From: Solirubrobacter sp044865965
GTDB taxonomy: Bacteria; Actinomycetota; Thermoleophilia; Solirubrobacterales; Solirubrobacteraceae
DNA: 21,231 bases
Assembly (NCBI GenBank): GCA_044865965.1
Contig: JBIOTP010000100.1
Location: 1-21,231 of the forward strand
Reading direction: 5' to 3'
Under the pieces are notes generated by a model. It was not told the origin of the DNA, did not search any database, and worked only from the letters and a program-made list of their open reading frames with translations. The position numbers and the translations under genes are program-made. Shown here in pieces: positions 8,470 to 14,530 of this stretch (its first letter is position 1; the number at the start of each line of letters is the position of its first letter).

Positions 8470-10383
8470 CTACCCGGTCAGCGCGATCACGCACGCGCCG
8501 GTCAGCACCGCCGCGCCCGCGGCGAGCCAGGCGAGGTAGTCGCCGGAGCGCCCCGAGTGCAGGTCGCGCAGCGCCTGCAGCGCCCGCCCGCCCGCCCTCG
8601 CCCCGCCGCCGCCGCCTTCGGGGCGCCCGCCCGCCCGCGACCCGCCGCCGCCGGCGCCGCCTTCGTCGCGCCCGCCCGCCCGCGCATCGCCGCCGGCGCG
8701 TCCGGGGCGCCCGCCCGCCCTCGCCCCGCCGCGTTCCGCGCGCCTCACCAGGCCGCTCGCGCCGACCGCGAGCGCGATCGCGCAGCCGAGCAGGCCGTAC
8801 AGGTAGGCGCTCGTGGCGATTGGCGGCGCGGCGCCGCCGGGGCCCGCCACCGCGGCGCCCTCCATCACCGCGCGGGCGTAGCCGGCGGTGTCGGCGAACC
8901 GCGCCGCGGCGGCCGCCGCGGCGTCGCCAAGGCCGGGCACGAGGCCCCACGCGAGCCCCGCGGCGACGAGCACGAGCGCGGGCACCCACGCGACCGGGCT
9001 CAGCGGCCCCGAGCTCGGCTCCTCGGCGCCCTCCTCCTCGGCGGGCACGATCGAACGGTCGTCGGGGCCCACCGCGCCGCGGCCGAGGAACACGGTGCGC
9101 ACCACGCGCAGGACCGCGCCGCCGGTGAGCCCGTCGGCGACGACGAGCACGAGCGGCACCCACCACGATCCGAGCTCCGAGGCGCCGTGCTCGACCTGCG
9201 CGCGCCCCAGCCACGGCCCTGCGAGCGGCAGCCCGGCGATCGCGAGGCCGCCGGCGGCGACCGCCGCACCGAGCAGCGGCTCGCCGCGCCCGCAGCCGTA
9301 GAGCGTCACGTCGTCGACCGCGCCGTGGCGATCCTGCAGCGCGCCCGCCGCCACGAACAGGCCGGCCTTCACGAGCCCGTCGCCGACCACGTAGATCGCG
9401 GCGCCCGCGAGCCCGATGCGGTCGAGCATGGCGACCGCGATCAGGATCACGCCCATGTGGCTGATCGTGGCGAACGCGAGCAGGCGCTTGAGATGGCGCT
9501 GCACCACGCACATCGCCGCGCCCACGAGCGCGGTGAGCGCCCCGAGCGCCAGCAGGACCGCGCGCAGCCCGGGCGCGTGGCCGGCGAACGCCGGCTCGAA
9601 CGCCGTCCAGTACACGCGCGCGACGCCGTACATCCCGAGCTCGCTCATCACGCCCGCGAACAGCACGCAGACGGCCACCGGCGCGGCGGCGTAGGCGTCG
9701 GCCAGCCAGAAGTGGAACGGCACGATCGCCGCCTTCACGAAGAAGCCGGTGCAGATGAGCGCGAAGCCGACCGCAGTGGTCGTGTCGGCCTGCGCCGCCG
9801 CGCCGATCTGGGCGAGGTTCAACGCGCCCGTGCGCCCGTAGACCAGGGCGATCCCGGTGAGCAGGAGAGTGCTGCCCGCGGTGTTGGTGACGGCGAAGCT
9901 CAGCGCGCCCTCGACCGGCGAGCGGCGGTCCACCAGGTGGCCGGTGAGCGCGTAGGCGCTCACGCTGAGCAGCTCGAAGAACACGAACAGCGTGAACAGA
10001 TCGCCGGCGAGCGCGAAGCCGACCGTGGAGGCCAGGAAGAGGAGCACGAGCGCCTGGAAGAGATGGCCGGCGGTGTCGTGGAGGCGCAGCGATACGACCA
10101 GGGCCGCGACGGTGAGCAGCGCGGCGAACGCGGCGAGCCCCGCGCCCACCGGATCGGCGGCGAAGTCGATCCCGAGCGCGACGCCGTCGCGCGGCGGCCA
10201 GTTCCCCCACCACACGACGACGGTCGAGGACGCGCTGTCCTCGAGCACGCCCAGGCAGAGCGCCGCCGTCGCGGCGGCGACCGCGAGCGCGAACACGCCG
10301 GCGGCGCGGCGGCGGTCCAGCGACGTCGTCGCGGCCAGCAGCGCGCCGCCGAGCAGGGGGACGAGCAGCGCGAGCTGCGCCAT
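8470..10383 (-). CDS. mrpD: Mrp antiporter subunit D (NuoL/M/N-like ion-translocating subunit)
   Basis: A 637-aa polytopic membrane protein of the proton-translocating NuoL/M/N family. Recognisable stretches are LFTLFVFFELLSVSAYAL (the conserved Glu helix), GFFVKAAIVPFHFWLADAYA (the conserved Lys, with PFHFWL), and MCVVQRHLKRLLAFATISHMG. It exchanges Na+ or K+ for H+ with the other Mrp subunits. The usual length is about 500 aa. The excess comes from an acidic loop (AEEEGAEE) and a C-terminal Gly/Arg/Ala-rich linker built of RAGGR repeats before a final membrane helix (DYLAWLAAGAAVLTGACVIA). It starts one base from the mrpC stop and is the only large antiporter-like subunit in the cluster, so it must supply the main ion path. 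Confidence 0.93.
   Translation of the reverse strand: MAQLALLVPLLGGALLAATTSLDRRRAAGVFALAVAAATAALCLGVLEDSASSTVVVWWGNWPPRDGVALGIDFAADPVGAGLAAFAALLTVAALVVSLRLHDTAGHLFQALVLLFLASTVGFALAGDLFTLFVFFELLSVSAYALTGHLVDRRSPVEGALSFAVTNTAGSTLLLTGIALVYGRTGALNLAQIGAAAQADTTTAVGFALICTGFFVKAAIVPFHFWLADAYAAAPVAVCVLFAGVMSELGMYGVARVYWTAFEPAFAGHAPGLRAVLLALGALTALVGAAMCVVQRHLKRLLAFATISHMGVILIAVAMLDRIGLAGAAIYVVGDGLVKAGLFVAAGALQDRHGAVDDVTLYGCGRGEPLLGAAVAAGGLAIAGLPLAGPWLGRAQVEHGASELGSWWVPLVLVVADGLTGGAVLRVVRTVFLGRGAVGPDDRSIVPAEEEGAEEPSSGPLSPVAWVPALVLVAAGLAWGLVPGLGDAAAAAAARFADTAGYARAVMEGAAVAGPGGAAPPIATSAYLYGLLGCAIALAVGASGLVRRAERGGARAGGRPGRAGGDARAGGRDEGGAGGGGSRAGGRPEGGGGGARAGGRALQALRDLHSGRSGDYLAWLAAGAAVLTGACVIALTG
8581..8735 (-). 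repeat. In-gene tandem repeat coding for an RAGGR-rich linker in MrpD
   Basis: Four C/G-only units of about 39-45 bp, each beginning with CGCCCGCCCGCCC on the plus strand, start near 8581, 8624, 8669 and 8708. On the coding strand they give RAGGRP, RAGGRD, RAGGRPE and RAGGRA spaced by glycine runs. The repeat keeps frame and lies between predicted membrane helices, so it codes a flexible, basic, soluble linker. Confidence 0.8.
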
Positions 10384-10384
10384 C

Positions 10385-10729
10385 TCAGTCGCGCAGCGCG
10401 GTGAGCGCGTCCGGGTCGACGGAGCCGAAGCGCCGGTGCGCCTGCACGGCGAGCGCGAGCATCAACGCTACGACGGTCGCCTCCACGACGATGTCGGTGA
10501 GCGTGAGCGCCTGCACGACGGGGTCGACGACCGGCGTGTCCCGCGGGATGTCGTAGAAGAACGGCGCCTTCGCGTCCTTGCGGTAGCCGATCGCGATCAG
10601 CAGGACGACCGTGCTCGACTGCATCACGGTCAGGCAGCCCACGAGCTGGACGAGGTGCCGGCTCGTCGCGGCGCCGTAGAGCCCGGCCAGCAGCAGCCAC
10701 CCCGCCGCGACGTAGGGCAGCGCGCTCAT
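10385..10729 (-). CDS. mrpC: Mrp antiporter subunit C (NuoK-like)
   Basis: A 114-aa protein with three membrane helices, homologous to NuoK and MbhG. The sequence VGCLTVMQSSTVVLLIAIGYR followed by DPVVQALTLTDIVVEATVVALMLALAV is the MrpC signature (the ALxLTxIVI stretch). It is a membrane partner of MrpD in the Na+/H+ antiporter. The ATG overlaps the stop of the preceding MrpB-domain gene (ATGA at 10726-10729), and mrpD starts one base from its own stop, so translation is coupled. The length is normal for the family. Confidence 0.92.
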   Translation of the reverse strand: MSALPYVAAGWLLLAGLYGAATSRHLVQLVGCLTVMQSSTVVLLIAIGYRKDAKAPFFYDIPRDTPVVDPVVQALTLTDIVVEATVVALMLALAVQAHRRFGSVDPDALTALRD

Positions 10730-11460
10730 CGGCGGCGCACCAGCAGCGCCTGGTCGAGGAACTCCGACAGCACCAGCGCCACGGCGCCCGCGACCTCGAG
10801 CCCGACGGCGACGTTCGACACCGGGATCGTCCCGCCCGACAGGAGCTGCCCCGCCGTGCCGAGCGGCAGGACGTTCTCGAGCGCCGCGGCGCCCACGACC
10901 AGGCCGGACACCGCGAGCACGGCGAAGGCACCGGCGCCGGCCGCCTCGGCGGCCTCCAGCAGCGGCTCGGCGCGGATCCGGCCGAGCGCGAACGCGTGAC
11001 CGCCGGCGTAGGCCAGCAGCAGCCCCGCCGCCACGATGACGCCGCCCTGGAAGCCGCCGCCCGGGGTGAGGTGACCGTGGGCGATCACGTACAGGCCGAG
11101 CACGAGCACCGGGCCGACGAGCAGCGCCGCGAGCCAGCGCACCGCCGCCGCGGGCGCCGACAGCCCGGGCGCCTCGCGCTCCTCGCGTTCGCGCTCGGCC
11201 CGCCGCACGCGCAGCAGCTCGACGCACCCGCACGCCGCCGCCAGCAGGATGAACTCCTCGCCGAGCGTGTCGACCCCGCGGTAGTCGAACGTGACCGCGC
11301 CGACGAGCTCGGTCGCGTGGCGCTCGGGGACGACGACGCGCGCGATCACGTCCCCGTACGGCCCCGGATAGTGGCCGAACTGCTCGAGCCCGCCGGCGGC
11401 CACCAACAGCACCACCGCCAGGCCCGCGACGCCGATCCCGAGCACGGCGAGCCGCGTCAT
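10726..11460 (-). CDS. mrpB: Fused MbhE-like and MrpB (MnhB-domain) antiporter subunit
   Basis: A 244-aa membrane protein with two parts. Residues 1-90 hold a first helix, then VTFDYRGVDTLGEEFILLAA, the signature of MbhE and of the far C-terminus of full-length MrpA. Residues 105-244 are an MnhB/MrpB domain with GLYVIAHGHLTPGGGFQGG, and it ends in LSEFLDQALLVRRR. In Bacillus-type operons these segments are split between the end of MrpA and MrpB; in archaeal Mbh they are MbhE and MbhF. Here they are one protein. It is joined by ATGA overlaps to both neighbours (11457-11460 and 10726-10729). It forms part of the membrane core linking the small subunits to MrpC/D. Confidence 0.88.
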   Translation of the reverse strand: MTRLAVLGIGVAGLAVVLLVAAGGLEQFGHYPGPYGDVIARVVVPERHATELVGAVTFDYRGVDTLGEEFILLAAACGCVELLRVRRAEREREEREAPGLSAPAAAVRWLAALLVGPVLVLGLYVIAHGHLTPGGGFQGGVIVAAGLLLAYAGGHAFALGRIRAEPLLEAAEAAGAGAFAVLAVSGLVVGAAALENVLPLGTAGQLLSGGTIPVSNVAVGLEVAGAVALVLSEFLDQALLVRRR

Positions 11461-11696
11461 TCGTCGTGCTCGCGGATCTTCGCCAGCGCCAGCAGGATCA
11501 TCACCGGCATCGCCACGCCGCCGATCCCGATCTGCGAGAGCGCGACGTCCGGGGCCTGCAGCAGCGCGAGCAGGGCGCCCAGCGAGAGGCCGAAGACGCC
11601 GCTGACCGCGGCCTGGCGGAGCGGGTCGCGCGTGAACGCCACCGCGGCGCCGCTGGCCGCCACCAGCACGAACGCGATCGCCTGCAACGCGGTCAC
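11457..11696 (-). CDS. MbhD-like subunit (MrpA C-terminal fragment, DUF4040-type)
   Basis: A 79-aa protein with about three hydrophobic segments: LQAIAFVLVAASGAAVAFTRDP, VFGLSLGALLALLQAPDVALSQIGIGG and PVMILLALAKI. The LLQAPDVALSQIGIG stretch is typical of the NuoJ-like domain found near the end of MrpA and as the separate subunit MbhD. The start is a GTG at 11696 that overlaps the TGA of a 17-codon ORF (GTGA at 11693-11696). Its stop overlaps the next start (ATGA). The large NuoL-like part of MrpA, which normally precedes this domain, is absent from the cluster. Confidence 0.85.
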   Translation of the reverse strand: MTALQAIAFVLVAASGAAVAFTRDPLRQAAVSGVFGLSLGALLALLQAPDVALSQIGIGGVAMPVMILLALAKIREHDE

Positions 11697-11746
11697 CGCG
11701 CCGCCTCGTCCTCGGGCGTCGCGCGGCGGTCCAGCGCGTCGGTCAC
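11693..11746 (-). CDS. 17-codon ORF created by a 50-bp tandem duplication
   Basis: A GTG at 11746 overlaps the mrpG stop (GTGA). The frame gives MTDALDRRATPEDEAAR and ends in a TGA that overlaps the GTG of the MbhD-like gene. Eleven of its residues nearly repeat the C-terminus of MrpG (RRATPEDEEAR). It probably has no function of its own, but it keeps ribosomes moving through the operon by stop/start overlaps at both ends. It may never accumulate as a peptide. Confidence 0.45.
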   Translation of the reverse strand: MTDALDRRATPEDEAAR

Positions 11747-11788
11747 CGCGCCTCCTCGTCCTCGGGCGTCGCGCGCCGGTGCAGCGCG
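11694..11788. repeat. 50-bp tandem duplication at the mrpG / MbhD-like gene junction
   Basis: Unit 1 starts at 11694 and unit 2 at 11744, both with CACCGCGCC(G/T)CCTCGTCC. Over the first 45 bases 42 are identical; after that they diverge. Each copy carries one GTGA start/stop overlap, so the duplication doubled the translational junction. Confidence 0.85.
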
Positions 11789-12039
11789 CGCGCCGTGGCG
11801 TGCGCGAGCACGGGGCCGGACAGGATCAGCAGCGCGGCCAGCATCAGCCCGCGGCCCGAGCTCTGCGAGAGCCCGTCGCGGACGAGCAGCGCGGCGGCCA
11901 CCAGCAGCGCGGCGACGCCGCCCGGCGCGGTGTAATGGACCGCCGCGAGCGCGCTGCGCATGCGGGCGACGCCGACGCAGCACAGCGCCTGCACGGCCAC
12001 GCCGGCGCCCATCAGGACCGCGGCGACGACGTCCCTCAC
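11743..12039 (-). CDS. mrpG: Mrp antiporter subunit G
   Basis: A 98-aa protein with three membrane segments: VVAAVLMGAGVAVQALCCVGVARM, APGGVAALLVAAALLV and GLMLAALLILSGPVLAHATARA. The order of a first helix, RMRSALAAVHYTA, then SGPVLAHATARA matches MrpG/MbhC. The start is a GTG overlapping the mrpF stop (GTGA at 12036-12039). The C-terminal tail LHRRATPEDEEAR is copied in the following 17-codon ORF by a tandem duplication. It is a small membrane subunit needed for assembly of the Mrp complex. Confidence 0.9.
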   Translation of the reverse strand: MRDVVAAVLMGAGVAVQALCCVGVARMRSALAAVHYTAPGGVAALLVAAALLVRDGLSQSSGRGLMLAALLILSGPVLAHATARALHRRATPEDEEAR

Positions 12040-12287
12040 GGCTCCCGCTCGAGCAGGGTGGCGAACGCCAGCGAGCCGACGACCGAGGCGGCGCCGAGCA
12101 CGAGGCCGAGGTCGGTCAGCGACGAGCGGCCGACGCCCTCGGCGAAGGCGAGCAACGCGAGCGCCACCGAAGTGCCTGCGACCTCGAGCGCGACGAGCCC
12201 CTCCTCGACCGACCGCCGCGCGGCGACCCACGCCGGCAGCGCGACCGACGCCAGCAGCACGCCGGCTCCGATCAGCCACGCGGTCAT
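12036..12287 (-). CDS. mrpF: Mrp antiporter subunit F
   Basis: An 83-aa protein with about three membrane segments, of the size and position of MrpF/MbhB. Residues 1-20 form the first helix, followed by a short basic loop (ARRSVEEG), then VALEVAGTSVALALLAFAEG and LTDLGLVLGAASVVGSLAFATLL. ATG 12287 overlaps the mrpE stop (ATGA at 12284-12287), and its own TGA overlaps the mrpG GTG. The assignment rests on length, hydrophobic pattern, the D-LGLVLG region and gene order. The primary sequence of MrpF is poorly conserved. Confidence 0.86.
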   Translation of the reverse strand: MTAWLIGAGVLLASVALPAWVAARRSVEEGLVALEVAGTSVALALLAFAEGVGRSSLTDLGLVLGAASVVGSLAFATLLEREP

Positions 12288-12802
12288 CCCAGCTCCAGCG
12301 GGTCGGCCTCCCGGCGCGCGTCGCCGCGCGCCACCAGCCGGTGCGCGAGCAGCACGCCGCGCTCCTCGTCGACCTCGACGATCACGGTGTTCGGCGCCAG
12401 CGAGCCGGCCGTCCCGGCGAGCACGCGGCGGGCCGCGCCCCGCGGGTCGCTCCCGCCGGGGGCGAACGGCACCTCGAACAGCTCGCCGTCGGGGCGCGAC
12501 ACGAGCGCCCCCGCCAGCCACGCGAGGTCGCGCGGGATCGCCGCCAGCGGCCGCCGTAGCCGCCGGACCCACTCCGCTCGCGGCCGCACGAGCGCCTCCC
12601 GGCGGGCGCGCACGAGCACCGACGCGGTGGCGCCGAGCGCGGCCGCCGCCGCGCCCGCCGCGAGGTCGGCCGCGGTCGCTGCATTCGACAGCGCGAGCCA
12701 CAGGCCCAGCAGCACGAGCCACCACCCTGCCCACGCCACGGCGGCGGCGGCCAGGCCGCCGCCGCCGGCCGGGCCGAGGCGCGAGGGGGCGGGCGGGGTC
12801 AT
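12284..12802 (-). CDS. mrpE: Mrp antiporter subunit E
   Basis: A 172-aa protein. Two hydrophobic segments near the N-terminus (residues 14-40 and 42-62) are followed by a soluble domain with RPLAAIPRDLAWLAGALV and RVLAGTAGSLAPNTVIVEVDEERGVLLAHRLV. The SLAPNTVIVEVD region is the MrpE/MbhA family hallmark. It is the first gene of the E-F-G-B-C-D antiporter block, starting 38 bp after the amino-acid permease stop with a G-rich AGGGCGGG just before the ATG. It is attached to the cytoplasmic face and required for assembly of the complex. Confidence 0.9.
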   Translation of the reverse strand: MTPPAPSRLGPAGGGGLAAAAVAWAGWWLVLLGLWLALSNAATAADLAAGAAAAALGATASVLVRARREALVRPRAEWVRRLRRPLAAIPRDLAWLAGALVSRPDGELFEVPFAPGGSDPRGAARRVLAGTAGSLAPNTVIVEVDEERGVLLAHRLVARGDARREADPLELG

Positions 12803-12840
12803 CCCGCCCTGTGTTCGCCGCCCCGCGCCGCGACCCTGCG

Positions 12841-14346
12841 TCAGACGGTCGCGGGCACCGGCTCGACCGCCGCGTGCGGCTGCGGCTCGCCGAGCGCATC
12901 GGGCGCCGCGGCCTCGGGCCGGCGCCGGAAGAACTCCGGATGCCCGCTCGCGCGCCAGATCACCATCAGCACCGCCCCCACGAGCAGGAAGCCGACGCCG
13001 ATCACGAGCGGCGAGCCGATGCCGAAGTACGTCGCCGAGCCCGCGTCCGCGCGGCCGAGGTCCACGCACGAGCGCGCGAAGACGAACAGCAGGATCGCGC
13101 CGCCGATGAACGGACCCGCGCCGGCCAGCAGGAACGTGCGGACGCTCGTGAACAGCGCGCGCCGGTAGTACCAGGCGCAGGCGAAGCCGGTCAGCCCGTA
13201 GTAGAACGCGATCATCAGGCCGAGCGCGGCGATCGAGTCGAACAGGATGTTCGCGCTGACGATCGTCAGCCCCACGTACCACGCGATCGACAACGCGCCC
13301 ATCACGACCGTCGCGACGTGCGGAGTCATGTAGCGCGGGTGGATGGCCGCCAGCGGAGCGGGCGCCGCCTTCGCGCGCGCCATCGAGAGCGCGGTGCGCG
13401 AGGTCGGCAGGATCGTCGTCTGCGTGGACGCCGCGGCCGAGGTGAGGACCGCGACGATGATCACCTTGCCGAGCGCGGCGGAGCCGAACACGTCGCCGGC
13501 CAGCAGCCCGAGCACGTCGCCGGACTCGTCGGCGCCGAGGCGGTCGACGCCCCCGAACGCGATCGCGGCGGTGGAGACGATGACGTAGATGCCGACGAGG
13601 ATCAGCGTCGAGAGCACCGCCGCCTTCCCGGGCACGCTGTCGGAGTCCTCGGTCTCCTCGTTCACGCACACGAGGCTGTCCCAGCCCCAGTAGATGAACA
13701 CGGCGACGAGCAGGCCGGCGGTCAGCGCGCTGACCGAGTCGACCGCGAACGGCGAGAACCACGACAGCGACGGCGTCAGGGCGCCGGACGGCGCGTGACC
13801 CGCGTAGACCCGCACCAAGGCGACGACGGCGAATGTGGCCAGCGTCGCGATCTCGGCGGCCAGCAGCCAGCGCTGGGTGCGCGCGCTGACCTCGGTGCCG
13901 ATGACGCAGATCGCGGTCATGACCGCGATCCAGGCCACGCCGACGGCGGTCACGGCGAACGTCGAGGGATGGTCGACGCCGAACAGCAGGAACGTATAGA
14001 GCCCGGCGATCTGCGCGAGGTTGGCCATCACGATCAGGTCCGCCACGACGATCGCCCAGCCGCCCATCCAGCCGGTCATCGGCCCGAACGCGCGGGTGGC
14101 CCACGAGAACGTCGTCCCGGCGTCGGGATCGGCCTTGTTGAGGTACTTGTAGCCGAGCGCCACGAGCAGCATCGGGACGAACGAAAGGATGAGCACGCCC
14201 GGCGCGTGCACGCCGACGCCGGCGACGGCGACGATCAGGCCGAGCACGGCGGCCAGGCTGTAGCCGGGGGCGGTCGAGGCGACGCCGATCACGACGCTCG
14301 ATCCGAACCCGATTGCGTTGCGCTTGAGGCGCGGGGGACCTTCCAT
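12841..14346 (-). CDS. APC-superfamily amino-acid permease
   Basis: A 501-aa protein with about 12 membrane helices. The N-terminal region reads LKRNAIGFGSSVVIGVASTAPGYSLAAVLG, the first-helix substrate motif of APC transporters, followed by DPDAGTTFSWATRAFGPMTGWMGGW and VNEETEDSDSVPGKAA. It should import amino acids or amines by cation coupling; the exact substrate is not visible. ATG 14346 is well supported: GAGGAAGAG stands directly before it as a ribosome-binding site. It lies 38 bp upstream of mrpE on the same strand, so it may be co-transcribed with the antiporter. It is divergent from the formate dehydrogenase operon across 184 bp. Confidence 0.9.
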   Translation of the reverse strand: MEGPPRLKRNAIGFGSSVVIGVASTAPGYSLAAVLGLIVAVAGVGVHAPGVLILSFVPMLLVALGYKYLNKADPDAGTTFSWATRAFGPMTGWMGGWAIVVADLIVMANLAQIAGLYTFLLFGVDHPSTFAVTAVGVAWIAVMTAICVIGTEVSARTQRWLLAAEIATLATFAVVALVRVYAGHAPSGALTPSLSWFSPFAVDSVSALTAGLLVAVFIYWGWDSLVCVNEETEDSDSVPGKAAVLSTLILVGIYVIVSTAAIAFGGVDRLGADESGDVLGLLAGDVFGSAALGKVIIVAVLTSAAASTQTTILPTSRTALSMARAKAAPAPLAAIHPRYMTPHVATVVMGALSIAWYVGLTIVSANILFDSIAALGLMIAFYYGLTGFACAWYYRRALFTSVRTFLLAGAGPFIGGAILLFVFARSCVDLGRADAGSATYFGIGSPLVIGVGFLLVGAVLMVIWRASGHPEFFRRRPEAAAPDALGEPQPHAAVEPVPATV

Positions 14347-14414
14347 CTCTTCCTCACTTCCAGGACGGGGCGGGCCACGCTAGGCGACCCCGCCGGATCC
14401 GGCACTCGTGAAAT

Positions 14415-14443
14415 CTCCAAGCCCACAGGGCCGCACATTGGAG
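14415..14443. promoter_or_regulatory. Inverted repeat in the permease / formate dehydrogenase divergent region
   Basis: CTCCAA (14415-14420) and TTGGAG (14438-14443) form a 6-bp dyad with 17 bp between them. Inside is a second small dyad, GCCC-ACA-GGGC (14421-14431). The position between divergent operons suits an operator for one or both. No known regulator site is recognised. Confidence 0.3.
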
Positions 14444-14496
14444 GCAATACGAGCTCGCTCGCCCATCTCGATGAGGAAGCTGGGGGCGCTCTCTGC

Positions 14497-14524
14497 GTGA
14501 ACGGCGGGGGCGAACGGGTATGTT
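14497..14524 (+). promoter_or_regulatory. Candidate promoter of the formate dehydrogenase operon
   Basis: GTGAAC (14497-14502), 16 nt, then TATGTT (14519-14524). The fdhA GTG begins 6 nt after the -10 box, which would give a leaderless mRNA starting at the start codon. No ribosome-binding sequence is seen upstream of this GTG, in keeping with that. Confidence 0.4.
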
Positions 14525-14530
14525 CGGGCC

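Noticed and set aside
8470..12802. Respiratory complex I fragment (NuoK/L/M-like genes)
   Set aside because: The presence and order of MrpE, F, G and MnhB-domain proteins, which complex I lacks, identifies it as a Mrp/Mbh antiporter module.
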